Shown here piece by piece: positions 1 through 8,350 of a stretch of DNA of 64,000 nt. Below the pieces are notes generated by a model, which worked only from the letters and a program-made list of their open reading frames with translations, made no database searches and had not been told where the DNA came from. This DNA is from Leifsonia sp040686855 (GTDB lineage: Bacteria; Actinomycetota; Actinomycetes; Actinomycetales; Microbacteriaceae). The position numbers and the translations under genes are program-made. Positions within the stretch are counted from its first letter, which is position 1. Each line of letters opens with the position of its first letter. The stretch spans positions 1,302,001-1,366,000 of the forward strand of contig NZ_JBFBOG010000001.1 in NCBI RefSeq assembly GCF_040686855.1. Reading direction: 5' to 3'.

Positions 1-244
1 TGCTGCCGGTGACCCGCTCGATCGCGAACAGGACGACACAGAACGGCACCAGGAAGCTGCCGAGCAGGATCAGCGTCGGGATCAGGTTCGTGTTGCCGGT
101 CACCGCCGTGACCACGATCGTCAGAATCCACAGGGCGAGCCCGGTGAGCAGAGTCTTCCACCACCAGCCGTGATGGTGGTGCGGGTGCGAGGCGGGGGCG
201 CTGTACGCCAGGCCGGATGCGGCGGCCGTCTGGGGCTCATCCAT
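1..244 (-). CDS. PrsW-like membrane protein, N-terminal part (runs off window)
   Basis: Only the first 81 codons are inside the window; the gene continues past base 1. The visible protein starts MDEPQ, has a His-rich stretch (HPHHHHGWWWK), then two hydrophobic segments, the second reading LLGSFLVPFCVVLFAIER. This arrangement resembles the N-terminus of PrsW-family intramembrane metalloproteases, which clip membrane-anchored anti-sigma factors. The catalytic Glu/His motifs lie outside the window, so the call rests on the N-terminal pattern only. The gene lies downstream of the TetR gene on the same strand. Confidence 0.6.
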   Translation of the reverse strand, partial: MDEPQTAAASGLAYSAPASHPHHHHGWWWKTLLTGLALWILTIVVTAVTGNTNLIPTLILLGSFLVPFCVVLFAIERVTGS

Positions 245-316
245 GGGGGTTATCATCCCACCGGGAAGGGGCGCGGCAAGCCCTGGAGCACTCGGGCTTT
301 CTTTGTGCTGGAACGC

Positions 317-880
317 TCACGCGAGCGCGCGGAACGCGGCCACCCGCTCCCACACCAGCAGGCGCAGATCCAGCGCCTCGGACGCCGTCACCCACCGCTC
401 GAAGGCGAGACGGAACGCGGCCATCGCGGCCTCGGCGGCGACGGACGCGTCGACGACCGGCACCCCGCGGCTCTCCAGCGCACGCGCCGACTCGGTCGTC
501 ACCGTCGCCAGCTTCAGCAGCTCGCGTTCCTGAAGACTCCGGTTGGCCGCGATCGCCGCGGCACGGCGTCGGGGGAACTCGTGGTCGGGTCGGCTCTGCA
601 GCAGCGTTGCCGCCGCCTCCATGCCGGCCGCCGCCACCTCGAGCGGCGACAACTCGGCCGGGGCGGCCTCGATCGCGGCGAGCACAGCGGCCTGGAACTC
701 GTCGGATCCGGCGAACAGCACCTCGCGCTTGTCGGCGAAGTGGCGGAAGAACGTGCGCTCCGTCACACCCGCGCGAGACGCGATGTCGGCGACGGTCGTC
801 TGCTCGAATCCGGGCTCGGCGAAGAGGTCGAGCGCCGCCTCCACGAGGCGTTCGCGTGCTCCCGGCTCCCAGCGTCCCAC
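317..880 (-). CDS. TetR/AcrR family transcriptional regulator
   Basis: This 187-residue protein starts with GTG. The N-terminal helix-turn-helix domain (about residues 8-55) contains TTVADIASRAGVTERTFFRHF, the typical TetR recognition region; the rest is an all-helical ligand-binding domain with no specific family signature. It is divergent from an SDR oxidoreductase gene, and the 95-base gap holds a set of CTGACATC-type palindromic half-sites overlapping its own putative promoter. It is therefore probably an autorepressor that also controls the SDR gene. The ligand is unknown. A TACACT box lies six bases before the GTG, suggesting a leaderless message. Confidence 0.9.
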   Translation of the reverse strand: MGRWEPGARERLVEAALDLFAEPGFEQTTVADIASRAGVTERTFFRHFADKREVLFAGSDEFQAAVLAAIEAAPAELSPLEVAAAGMEAAATLLQSRPDHEFPRRRAAAIAANRSLQERELLKLATVTTESARALESRGVPVVDASVAAEAAMAAFRLAFERWVTASEALDLRLLVWERVAAFRALA

Positions 881-886
881 GTCTCC

Positions 887-892
887 AGTGTA
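887..892 (-). promoter_or_regulatory. Putative -10 box of tetR gene (leaderless)
   Basis: TACACT on the minus strand, exactly six bases before the GTG start at 880. The -35 region would fall on the operator half-site at 906-913, consistent with autorepression. Confidence 0.5.
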
Positions 893-905
893 GTGATGAC
901 AGCGT

Positions 906-955
906 CTGACATCGGTGCTATCGTGATGTCAGTCGCTGACGTCAGTCTCTGACAT
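906..955. promoter_or_regulatory. Palindromic operator array for the TetR regulator
   Basis: CTGACATC (906-913) and GATGTCAG (925-932) form a perfect 8-bp inverted repeat with an 11-base spacer. The self-complementary CTGACGTCAG follows at 936-945, and another half-site CTGACAT lies at 949-955. These sites fill the intergenic space between the divergent tetR and SDR genes, the usual place for a TetR operator. Binding by this regulator is inferred. Confidence 0.7.
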
Positions 956-975
956 GACTACGAGAGGAGCGCATC

Positions 976-1881
976 ATGCGCGTATTCGTCACAGGAGCAT
1001 CCGGATGGATCGGCTCCGCCACCCTCCCCGAGCTCGTCGCCGCGGGGCACGAGGTGGCCGGGATGGCCCGGTCGGAGCACTCGGCCGCGAAGGTCCGCGC
1101 CGCGGGCGCGACGCCGGTGCTCGGAGATCTGGACGCGCTGGACACGATCCGCGAGCAGGCTGCTGCGGCGGACGCGGTCATCCACCTCGGGTTCAAGCAC
1201 GACTTCTCGGACATGGCCGGTGCCGCGAGGACCGAGCGCGCGGTGATGGAGACGTTCGTCGACGCCTTGGAGGGTACGGGCAAGCCGCTGCTCTTCGCCT
1301 CGGGCGTGGCGATGCTCACGCCGGGACGCCTGGCCACCGAGGAGGACCCCGCGCCCTTCAGCGGTCCGGAGGCTCCGCGCGGCGGAGCCGAAGCACTCGC
1401 CTTCGCGGCGGCCGACCGCGGCATCCGCCCCGTCGCGCTGCGCTTCGCGCCGACCGTGCACGGGCACGGCGACCACGGGTTCACGGCGACGCTGACCGCG
1501 ATCGCGCGCGAGAAGGGCGTGGCCGGCTACGTCGGCGACGGCTCCAACCGCTGGCCCGCGGTGCACCGCAGCGACGTCGCCCGCCTCATCGGCCTCGCGC
1601 TGGAGGACCCGGATGCGGCGCGCGTGGTGCACGCGGTCGCCGAGGAGGGCGTGGAGGCTCGGGCGATCGCGGAGGGCATCGGAGCGGCGGCGGGCGTTCC
1701 CGTCGCCTCCATCGACCCCGTCGACGTGCAATCGCACTTCGGCTGGATCGGGATGTTCTTCGGGGCCGACATCCCGGCCTCGAGCGCCCTCACCCGCGCC
1801 CGTCTCGGCTGGGAGCCGGTCGGGCCGACCCTGCTGGAGGACCTGGCGGACGGCGCGTACTCCGCCCCCGCGGCCGCCTGA
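976..1881 (+). CDS. NAD(P)-dependent oxidoreductase, extended SDR family
   Basis: A 301-residue protein beginning with the Rossmann nucleotide-binding motif TGASGWIG (residues 6-13), typical of atypical or extended short-chain dehydrogenases related to nucleoside-diphosphate-sugar epimerases and 3-beta-hydroxysteroid dehydrogenases. A purine-rich GAGAGGAG precedes the ATG by about seven bases. It is divergently transcribed from the TetR gene and probably repressed by it through the shared operator, a layout usual for xenobiotic- or aldehyde-responsive reductases. The substrate cannot be read from the sequence. Confidence 0.88.
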   Translation: MRVFVTGASGWIGSATLPELVAAGHEVAGMARSEHSAAKVRAAGATPVLGDLDALDTIREQAAAADAVIHLGFKHDFSDMAGAARTERAVMETFVDALEGTGKPLLFASGVAMLTPGRLATEEDPAPFSGPEAPRGGAEALAFAAADRGIRPVALRFAPTVHGHGDHGFTATLTAIAREKGVAGYVGDGSNRWPAVHRSDVARLIGLALEDPDAARVVHAVAEEGVEARAIAEGIGAAAGVPVASIDPVDVQSHFGWIGMFFGADIPASSALTRARLGWEPVGPTLLEDLADGAYSAPAAA

Positions 1882-1896
1882 GACGGTCGCGGATCA

Positions 1897-1922
1897 GCCC
1901 GGGCGGCCGACCCCGCCCGGGC
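1897..1922. terminator. Bidirectional hairpin between convergent genes
   Basis: GCCCGGGCGG (1897-1906) and CCGCCCGGGC (1913-1922) are perfectly complementary around a 6-base loop. The stem sits in the 51-base gap between the convergent SDR and glutamate decarboxylase genes. There is no T-run on either side. Confidence 0.6.
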
Positions 1923-1932
1923 CTCCGGCCGC

Positions 1933-3360
1933 TCAGTGGGTGAAGGTGTGCGTCTGACCCTCTGTGGGCATGGGCGCCTGAAGGGAGTCGAGGTAGTCGG
2001 CCGCCTCACGGATGTCGATCACCAGAGCCTCGGCGAGGTTCCTGCTGAGGCCGTTGCGCACGACGATGCGCTGCACCGTGAGGTCGCTCAGGTCGTCCGG
2101 CATCGGGTAGGCCGGGATGAGCCACCCCTTCAGCCGCAGGCGCTCGGACAGGTGATAGAGGTTCCACTTGTCGGTGTGCCCCTTCTTCAGCTGCCAGGCG
2201 AAGACCGGGATGTCGGAGCCGTCGTTCCACAACTCGAAGGCGGGCATCTTGGCGATCTCGCTTGAGAGGTAGAGGGCCACATCCTGCGACACCTTCTGGA
2301 TGCGGTAGTACCCGTCGAAGCCGAGGCGGAGGAACAGGTAGTACTGCAGGAGCACCTGCGCGCCGGGGCGGGAGAAGTTGAGTGCGAAGGTCGGCATGTG
2401 ACCGCCGAGGTACGTCACATCGAAGACCAGGTCGGACGGCAGGTCGTCGACCGTCTTCCAGACCACCCAGCCGAGGCCGGGATACACCAAGCCGTACTTG
2501 TGAGCGGAGGTGCTGATCGACACGACGCGGTCGACCCGGAAGTCCCACACCAGGTTCGGCTGCAGGAACGGCGCGATCATGCCACCGGAGGCGCCGTCCA
2601 CATGGATCTTGATGTCGAGCCCGGTGTCCTCCTGGATGCCGTCGAGCGCCTTCGCGATCTGGTCGACCGGCTCGTACATCCCGGTGTAGGTGACGCCCAT
2701 GATGGCGACGACCCCGATGGTGTTCTCGTCGACGTACTTCTCGAGGTCGTGGCCGTCGAGCACCTTGTGGTCGTCGCTGATGGGCACGTAGCGCGGTTCG
2801 ACGTCCCAGTAGTTGCAGAACTTCTCCCAGCAGACCTGCACCGCGCTCGACATGATGAGGTTGGGCTTGTCGTACGGCTTGCCGGCCGCCTTGCGGGCGA
2901 GCTGCCAGCGGCGCTTCAGGGCGAGCCCGCCGAGCATGCACGCCTCCGACGAACCGATGGTGGACGTGCCGATCGACTTCTCCGGGTCGGGTGAGTTCCA
3001 CAGTCCCGCGACGATCTTCCAGCAGCGGGTCTCGATCGCCGCCGTCTGGGGGTACTCGTCCTTGTCGATCATGTTCTTGTCGGCGGACTCGGAGTACAGC
3101 CGGGCGGCGTACTCGTCCATCCAGGTGCCGACAAAGGTGGCCAGGTTGAGCCGGGCGTTCCCGTCGAGCATCGACTCGTCGTGGACGACCCAGTACGCGG
3201 TCTCCGGCAGCGACTCGGTGGCCGGGATGCGATCCACCGGCAGCTCCGTCGCCTCTCCCGGGCGGGCGAAGATCGGGTTGAGCTGCGTGCGGTCGTTGAA
3301 CCCGGTGTAAGCGGTGGTGGGCGGTTGCGTGGCCGCCTTCTTGTCCTCGGCGATGGTCAT
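1933..3360 (-). CDS. gadB: Glutamate decarboxylase
   Basis: A 475-residue PLP-dependent group II decarboxylase of normal GadB length. It converts L-glutamate to GABA and CO2, consuming a proton. The PLP-binding lysine is Lys288 in SISTSAHKYG, and the cofactor aspartate lies in HVDGASGG (253-260). The N-terminal region (TAYTGFNDRTQL) and C-terminal HTFTH match the GadB layout; His residues at the C-terminus are involved in pH-dependent closure of the active site in the E. coli enzyme. A GAGGAG ribosome site precedes the ATG. No GABA/glutamate antiporter gene (gadC) is adjacent, so export, if any, is encoded elsewhere. Confidence 0.95.
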   Translation of the reverse strand: MTIAEDKKAATQPPTTAYTGFNDRTQLNPIFARPGEATELPVDRIPATESLPETAYWVVHDESMLDGNARLNLATFVGTWMDEYAARLYSESADKNMIDKDEYPQTAAIETRCWKIVAGLWNSPDPEKSIGTSTIGSSEACMLGGLALKRRWQLARKAAGKPYDKPNLIMSSAVQVCWEKFCNYWDVEPRYVPISDDHKVLDGHDLEKYVDENTIGVVAIMGVTYTGMYEPVDQIAKALDGIQEDTGLDIKIHVDGASGGMIAPFLQPNLVWDFRVDRVVSISTSAHKYGLVYPGLGWVVWKTVDDLPSDLVFDVTYLGGHMPTFALNFSRPGAQVLLQYYLFLRLGFDGYYRIQKVSQDVALYLSSEIAKMPAFELWNDGSDIPVFAWQLKKGHTDKWNLYHLSERLRLKGWLIPAYPMPDDLSDLTVQRIVVRNGLSRNLAEALVIDIREAADYLDSLQAPMPTEGQTHTFTH

Positions 3361-3469
3361 TGCTCAACTCCTCGACGGCTGGTGGTCCGCCTCCCGGTCG
3401 GGCATGGCCGGGCGCGGCAGGCCACACGCTAACCACGCGGTCGTCGCTGTGGCTAGACATCGATTCGGC

Positions 3470-3856
3470 TCAGGAACCCGACCTCTTCAGGGTGCCGATC
3501 GTGCTTCCGCCGTCGTCGAGGACGCTCATCGTGTCGCCGCTGACGTTCCCCGTCGCGGCCTTGCTCAGCCAGGTGTCGACGCCCTCGCACGCCATCATCG
3601 TGGAGGCGATGGAGCCGAACGTGATCTCGTCGCCGTCGATCTGGCCCTGCCCGCTCAGCCGGTTGCAGCCGTCGCTGCCCGAGAACGTGCCGTCGTTCTG
3701 GATGTCGAGGTTGGGCTGGCCGGACGAGGTCGAGCCCCAGCGGCCGACGACGGCGGCGCCGCTCGGGGTCCCGGCGCAGCCGGCGAGCGCGAGCACCGCC
3801 GCGAGGACGACCGCGGCTGCGGCGGCTCTCCTGTTGCGGTGGATGCGGACGTGCAT
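3470..3856 (-). CDS. META-domain lipoprotein
   Basis: A 128-residue secreted lipoprotein. An Arg-rich N-terminus and a hydrophobic stretch end in the lipobox LALAGC, with the lipidated Cys near residue 28. The mature part resembles the META/HslJ domain (SGSDGCNRLSG and a later STMMACEG with the usual Cys pair). META-domain proteins are cell-envelope proteins implicated in heat or antibiotic tolerance; no reaction is known. The ATG at 3856 is preceded by a GGGGGAGGAATC ribosome site. It is convergent with nothing and lies downstream of the alpha/beta-hydrolase pair on the same strand. Confidence 0.85.
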   Translation of the reverse strand: MHVRIHRNRRAAAAAVVLAAVLALAGCAGTPSGAAVVGRWGSTSSGQPNLDIQNDGTFSGSDGCNRLSGQGQIDGDEITFGSIASTMMACEGVDTWLSKAATGNVSGDTMSVLDDGGSTIGTLKRSGS

Positions 3857-3921
3857 GATTCCTCCCCCGGTGGCCGTTCTGACCGGCAGGGTAGCGCCCG
3901 CGGCGTGCGGTGCGACAGAGG

Positions 3922-4608
3922 TCAGTCGGCGGTGGCCAGCACCTCGTCGACGACGGCCAGCAGCTCCGGCCGGGCGAGGATGCGGAAGTGGCCGCCGACA
4001 TCCAGTTCGATGTTCCGGGCACCCTCCAGCCTGCTGCCGCCCGGGACGTGTGGGTCGAACCACCCCCAGACCGACACGATCTGCGCGTTCACCGCCCGAC
4101 TGAGGGCAAGGCGCAGAAGGCCTGGAGTGTTCGGCATGAGTGCGCGGACGCTGGGGAGCGGGATGAAGCGCGCGAGCGACGAGCCGGCGAACGGCGTCGC
4201 GACCGTGACGGCCGTGCGGATGCGCGGGCCGGAGTCGGGCATCCCCATGAGGTACTTGGCGACGAGACCGCCCTTGCTGTGGGCGACGATCACTACATCG
4301 TGGAGGTCGTGCTGCTCGAGATGGCGGGTGACCAGCGCCGCGCCCTCGGGCACCGACATCCGGTTGTCGCCGAGGCCGGTCACGACGTGCACCGGGTGTC
4401 CGGCCGCGTGGATGTGCTGGCTCAGCGGCCGCAGGAACCGCCACGTCTCGAAGATGCCCGGCAGCAGGACGACCGGTGCGAGGTGGCCGTCGACGGCGAC
4501 CAGCGCGTCCGGCGTGCTGCGGTCGAGGAGCGCGCGGAGCTGGTAGCGGCCGGCGTACAGGTAGTCGAGGGCCACCACGCCCGCTTTGCGGAGGAGCGTG
4601 CGCTTCAC
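3922..4608 (-). CDS. Lipase-like alpha/beta hydrolase
   Basis: A 228-residue protein with the alpha/beta-hydrolase fold. VVLLPGIFETW is the oxyanion strand, and VIVAHSKGGLVAKYLMG carries the nucleophile Ser in the G/A-x-S-x-G elbow, here AHSKGG as in triacylglycerol lipases and palmitoyl-thioesterase-like hydrolases. The C-terminal NIELDVGGHFRIL supplies a candidate catalytic His. I place the start at the GTG at 4608, which overlaps the TGA of the upstream hydrolase gene (GTGA), so the two are translationally coupled. The substrate is not evident. Confidence 0.82.
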   Translation of the reverse strand: MKRTLLRKAGVVALDYLYAGRYQLRALLDRSTPDALVAVDGHLAPVVLLPGIFETWRFLRPLSQHIHAAGHPVHVVTGLGDNRMSVPEGAALVTRHLEQHDLHDVVIVAHSKGGLVAKYLMGMPDSGPRIRTAVTVATPFAGSSLARFIPLPSVRALMPNTPGLLRLALSRAVNAQIVSVWGWFDPHVPGGSRLEGARNIELDVGGHFRILARPELLAVVDEVLATAD

Positions 4609-5360
4609 CTCGGCACCGTCGCTCCCTGCCGGATGAGGGCGGCGGTGCGCCAGGGCGCGCCGTGCATGACGAGGTGGGCGACGCGGGGGACGGACGCGCT
4701 CGTCCCTCCGCTGCTCGTCGCCAGCTGCTCCACCCACGGGTCGCGTGCGATCGGGTCGCGGCCGCCGCGGATGACCACGACGGGCACCCGGCACCGCTCC
4801 AGCTCGCGCTCGGTCTCGAACGCGAGCATCGCGGGGAGCGTCGCGAGATACCAGCGGATGCCGCAGTGCAGGTAGTCGCCGATCACGATCCGGTTGCCGC
4901 GCGCGTCCTCCCGGAAGATGTCGATACCGAGGAGGAGCCCCGCCTTGAGGGCGTTGCGGTCCTGCGGCGCCATCACCGGCCCGAGGAGGGCGAGGCCCTG
5001 GACGAGGTCCGGGCGGCGGTCGGCGAGCGCGACCGCCACCTGCGTCCCCATCGAATGGCCGACGATCACCGCATCCGCGATCCCGAGCCCATCGAGCGCG
5101 AACGCCACGGCGTCGGCGAACTCCTCGATCGAGAAGCCGCGCACGCGCCGCAGGTTCCGCGCCTTCCCGAAGCCGGGCAGGTCGACCGCGACGACGCGCC
5201 CCTCCTCGGCGAGCGCCGGGACCAGCCGCTCGAAGTACCGCGAGCTCACCCCGATGCCGTGCACGAGGACGAACGTCGGTCCGTCCGCGGCTCGCGGGCC
5301 GGAGGTGTCCATCGTGACCACGGCGGAGAGGGTCGGCGAGGGCTCACGATCGTCGGTCAC
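4605..5360 (-). CDS. Alpha/beta hydrolase
   Basis: A 251-residue alpha/beta-hydrolase. FVLVHGIGVSSRYFERL carries the HG oxyanion motif, IVGHSMGTQVAV the nucleophile elbow with catalytic Ser, and VVIRGGRDPIA the acid region; the His is probably in VPRVAHLVMHG. It is an esterase, lyase or peroxidase-like member of the family with no more specific signature. It starts at GTG 5360 and overlaps the next hydrolase by four bases. A TACCGT box lies six bases upstream of the start, as for leaderless genes. Confidence 0.85.
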   Translation of the reverse strand: MTDDREPSPTLSAVVTMDTSGPRAADGPTFVLVHGIGVSSRYFERLVPALAEEGRVVAVDLPGFGKARNLRRVRGFSIEEFADAVAFALDGLGIADAVIVGHSMGTQVAVALADRRPDLVQGLALLGPVMAPQDRNALKAGLLLGIDIFREDARGNRIVIGDYLHCGIRWYLATLPAMLAFETERELERCRVPVVVIRGGRDPIARDPWVEQLATSSGGTSASVPRVAHLVMHGAPWRTAALIRQGATVPR

Positions 5361-5366
5361 CCCACC

Positions 5367-5372
5367 ACGGTA
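5367..5372 (-). promoter_or_regulatory. Putative -10 box, leaderless alpha/beta-hydrolase operon
   Basis: TACCGT on the minus strand, six bases before the GTG at 5360. Confidence 0.4.
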
Positions 5373-5381
5373 TCCCCACGT

Positions 5382-6596
5382 TCAGGACGACGGGTCGATG
5401 ACGGTCTTCAGCCACCCCTCCTCCCGCCGGTCGAAGCTCTCGTACGCCTCCAGCGCGTCCACCACGCCGACCTCCTGCGTGATGAACGACGTCGGGTCGA
5501 ACAGCCCGGCCGCGACCAGGTCGATCAGCGGCGGTGTAACCGCCCGGTGATTGCAGTTGCCCATGCGCACCGTGAGGTTCTTGTTCATGGCCGCGCCGAT
5601 CGGATAGTGGGTGAGCTGCGGGGAGTAGACGCCGATGATGCCGATGCGGCCGGCCTTGGCGACCGACTCGACCGCCCACTGCGACACGAGCGTCGGCGCG
5701 TCGCCGGGCACCCACTGGTCGCCGCGCGGGTTGGTCTCGGGGGCGACCTCCTGCTGCGCCTCCTCGAACTGCGGGATCTCCTCGGCGGTCGCCTCCGCGG
5801 CCGGGCCGCTCTTCGGCCGTTGCGCGTCCACGCCGACCGCGTCGATCACGGCGTCCACGCCCGCGCCGCGGGTCAGCTCCAGGATGGCGTCGACCGGCGC
5901 CTCGCGGTTGAAGTCGACGATCTCCGCGTTCTGCGCGAGCGCCTGGGCCAGCCGCGTCTCGATGCCGTCGACCGCGAACACACGCCCGGCGCCCTGCCGA
6001 TAGGCCGACGCGATCGCCAGCTGCCCGACGATCCCTGCACCGAACACGGCGACGGTGTCGCCCTTCTTCACTCCCGCGAGCTCGGCCCCGAACCACGCGG
6101 TCGGGAAGATGTCCGACAGCAGGATCGCCTGCTCGTCGCTCACCGCCTCCGGAAGCGGGATCAGCGTGTGCTGTGCCCACGGCACGCGGGCGTACTGCGC
6201 CTGCAGCCCGTTCACCGGGCCCGTGGTCTCCGGGCCGCCGAAGAACGACGTGCCGGCCGCCGGGCCGTTCGGGTTGGCCACGTCGCACTGGGCGGTGTTG
6301 CCCGCGCGGCACTGCGGGCAGACGCCGCACGAGATGGTCGAGCACACGATGACCCTGTCACCGGGCGAGAAGCCGCGGACGGCATCCCCCACCTCTTCCA
6401 CCACGCCGACGGCCTCGTGGCCGAGCACGGTCCCCTCCTTCATGCCCGCCATCGTGCCGCGGATCATGTGCAGATCCGTTCCGCAGATCGCGCTCGTCAT
6501 GATGCGCACGATCGCGTCCGTCGGCTCCTGGATGGTGGGGTCGGGTACGTCGTCGAGTCGGATGTCTCCGACGCCGTGCCACACGATGGCCTTCAT
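5382..6596 (-). CDS. Zinc-dependent alcohol/formaldehyde dehydrogenase-like protein
   Basis: A 404-residue medium-chain dehydrogenase (MDR). Catalytic zinc ligands appear in SAICGTDLHM and GHEAVG. The structural zinc loop CGVCPQCRAGNTAQC is complete. The Rossmann motif is VFGAGIVGQLA. An insertion around residues 270-310 (acidic, ATAEEIPQFEEAQQEV) resembles the long-chain variants related to glutathione-independent formaldehyde dehydrogenase. The ATG at 6596 is chosen because a GGGAGGAGA ribosome site precedes it; an upstream in-frame ATG would disrupt this spacing. It oxidises an alcohol or aldehyde adduct with NAD; the true substrate is uncertain. Confidence 0.88.
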   Translation of the reverse strand: MKAIVWHGVGDIRLDDVPDPTIQEPTDAIVRIMTSAICGTDLHMIRGTMAGMKEGTVLGHEAVGVVEEVGDAVRGFSPGDRVIVCSTISCGVCPQCRAGNTAQCDVANPNGPAAGTSFFGGPETTGPVNGLQAQYARVPWAQHTLIPLPEAVSDEQAILLSDIFPTAWFGAELAGVKKGDTVAVFGAGIVGQLAIASAYRQGAGRVFAVDGIETRLAQALAQNAEIVDFNREAPVDAILELTRGAGVDAVIDAVGVDAQRPKSGPAAEATAEEIPQFEEAQQEVAPETNPRGDQWVPGDAPTLVSQWAVESVAKAGRIGIIGVYSPQLTHYPIGAAMNKNLTVRMGNCNHRAVTPPLIDLVAAGLFDPTSFITQEVGVVDALEAYESFDRREEGWLKTVIDPSS

Positions 6597-6741
6597 GATG
6601 TCTCCTCCCGGTTGCAACAAGACTGCGGGCGAACGTACGCGCCCGATCCCGGATGGCCGTAACCCGTTGAAAACTCGCCCGACGGGGGTAGCTGTGGAGA
6701 AGTACTAGCCCCACCGGCAGCGGAAGGAGTACCACGGGATC

Positions 6742-7143
6742 ATGCCCGCATCAGAGGAGCTTCCCTCCACCCTCGAGCGCTCCGAGAAGCACGCGCAGGC
6801 GCTCTGGTCGAAGGCGCACGACTCCGCGGTGAAGGAGTACGGCGAGGGCGAACGCGCCCACCGCACCGCCTTCTCGGCGCTGAAGCACGAGTACGAGAAG
6901 GTGGGCGACCACTGGGAGCGCAAGGCTCACAACGGACCCTCGGACCGCAAGGCCGCCGGGGGCCGCGACACGAAGGCGAGCACGCAGGAGGGCGTCGACG
7001 CGAACGCGTCCAAGAGCCACCTGCTCGACGTCGCGAAGCGCCTCGACATCTCCGGCCGCACCCGGATGACGAAGGACGAGCTGGTCGACGAGATCAAGAA
7101 GGCCAACCGCCGCGAGAGCGCGGCCGCGCGAAAGAAGAAGTGA
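6742..7143 (+). CDS. ChaB-family protein with Rho N-terminal/SAP-like domain
   Basis: A 133-residue, highly charged protein. The N-terminal half (MPASEELPSTLERSEKHAQA through about residue 60) matches the ChaB domain, once called a cation transport regulator. A basic linker follows. The C-terminal part (SKSHLLDVAKRLDISGRTRM, then TKDELVDEIKKANRR) looks like a Rho N-terminal/SAP-type helix-extended-helix nucleic-acid-binding domain, ending in a Lys tail. Together this suggests a small nucleic-acid-associated stress protein. GGAAGGAG lies about 12 bases before the ATG. It is divergent from the dehydrogenase gene and followed after three bases by a small membrane protein. Confidence 0.85.
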   Translation: MPASEELPSTLERSEKHAQALWSKAHDSAVKEYGEGERAHRTAFSALKHEYEKVGDHWERKAHNGPSDRKAAGGRDTKASTQEGVDANASKSHLLDVAKRLDISGRTRMTKDELVDEIKKANRRESAAARKKK

Positions 7144-7146
7144 CCT

Positions 7147-7320
7147 ATGGGCGACGTGATCGCGTTCATCCTGTGCTTCCTGCTGTTCCTGGTGGGGATC
7201 TTCCTGCTCGGGCTCGCGGACACGCTGCCCGCGTTCCAGGGGCTGGTGTTCTTCGCCGGCATCCTGTGCATCGCACTGTCGTTCGGCATCCCGGTCCACG
7301 TGCTCGGTCGCGCGGACTGA
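7147..7320 (+). CDS. Small two-segment membrane protein
   Basis: A 57-residue hydrophobic protein starting MGDVIAFILCFLLFLVGI, with a second hydrophobic stretch GLVFFAGILCIALSFGIPV. It follows the ChaB-like gene by three bases in the same direction, so the two are probably co-transcribed. I do not recognise a family. Codon-position GC bias fits a real gene, but no ribosome site is obvious; translation may be coupled to the upstream stop. Confidence 0.65.
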   Translation: MGDVIAFILCFLLFLVGIFLLGLADTLPAFQGLVFFAGILCIALSFGIPVHVLGRAD

Positions 7321-7352
7321 CACATCCCCTGGTCACTGTCAGGGGCGCGGGA

Positions 7353-7358
7353 TAACGT
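7353..7358 (+). promoter_or_regulatory. Putative -10 box, leaderless AraC-family gene
   Basis: TAACGT lies six bases before the ATG at 7365; no ribosome site is present. Confidence 0.45.
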
Positions 7359-7364
7359 TGGCGA

Positions 7365-8303
7365 ATGGCTGATATCACGCGCCTGCACAGCCACACCTCC
7401 GACCCGGAGGAGGCGGATGCAGCGATGGCGGCTGCCGGCGGGCGGTTCGCGTTCGCGCAACTCCCGCAGAACGACTTCGCGTTCGAGGTCGATCAGGTGG
7501 TCGATCCGGCCTTCTCCGTCGCCCGCTATGCGATCGGGGGCGAGTGGGAGACGTCCGGCGACTTCGACGACGTCGTCATCGTCAACGTCAAGAGCGACAT
7601 CTACCGCTGGGAGATCGACGGCGAGCGCGGGTTCGGCTCGCGCGCGCCCTTCCTCATCCGGCCGGGACACGACTTCACCTGCTACGCCCGCGACAGCGAT
7701 GTGGTGAACATCTTCCTGTCGCCTGACGTGCTGCGGGATGTGGCCTCTACCGCGTTCGGTCACGAGGGTCCGGTGGTCTTCGGCTCGGCCGAGACGATCG
7801 ACCCGCGGCGTGCCGAGTACATGATGACCGCCGCGACGGTGGCGTCCGAATACATGGAGTCGGGCACCTTCCGCCACCCGCTGGTGCGGGCGAGTCTCTT
7901 CCACACGCTCGCCATGGCCGCACTGCAGTGCTTCCCGCTCAGCGCCGACCCGGCCGAACGGCCGCTCTCCGCCGCCGCGCTGCAGGAGACTCACCGCCTC
8001 GCCGTGCGCTTCATCGAAGACCATGCGTCGCTGCCGATCACGGTCGGCGACATCGCGAACGCGGCCGGCACAACGATCACCCAGCTGAACGCGGCGTTCC
8101 GCGCCCACCACGGCACGACCGCGCGCAGCTACCTCTGGACCGTGCGGCTGTCCGCCGCTCGCACCGATCTCATGGTCTCCGATCCCACGTCCACCGATCT
8201 CGCCGAGCTGGCAGGCCGGTGGGGCTTCGCCGACGTCGACCGCTTCACCCGCCGCTATCGCGCCCAGTACGGCGAGAGCCCGGAGACGACGCTGGGTCGC
8301 TGA
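7365..8303 (+). CDS. AraC family transcriptional regulator
   Basis: A 312-residue regulator. The N-terminal ~200 residues form an AraC-binding-type sensor domain similar to AraC_binding_2 proteins (RYAIGGEWETSGDFDDVVIV). The C-terminal ~100 residues contain the double helix-turn-helix: first HTH at ITVGDIANAAGTTITQLNAA, second at DLAELAGRWGFADVDRFTRR, ending in the family pattern YRAQYGESP. It immediately precedes the broken decarboxylase gene, which it may have regulated. The ATG follows a TAACGT box by six bases, suggesting a leaderless transcript. Confidence 0.9.
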   Translation: MADITRLHSHTSDPEEADAAMAAAGGRFAFAQLPQNDFAFEVDQVVDPAFSVARYAIGGEWETSGDFDDVVIVNVKSDIYRWEIDGERGFGSRAPFLIRPGHDFTCYARDSDVVNIFLSPDVLRDVASTAFGHEGPVVFGSAETIDPRRAEYMMTAATVASEYMESGTFRHPLVRASLFHTLAMAALQCFPLSADPAERPLSAAALQETHRLAVRFIEDHASLPITVGDIANAAGTTITQLNAAFRAHHGTTARSYLWTVRLSAARTDLMVSDPTSTDLAELAGRWGFADVDRFTRRYRAQYGESPETTLGR

Positions 8304-8350
8304 GCCGGAGGGCCTGGCCGACGCGGCGCAGGCGGGGTATCGCTGGGTGT

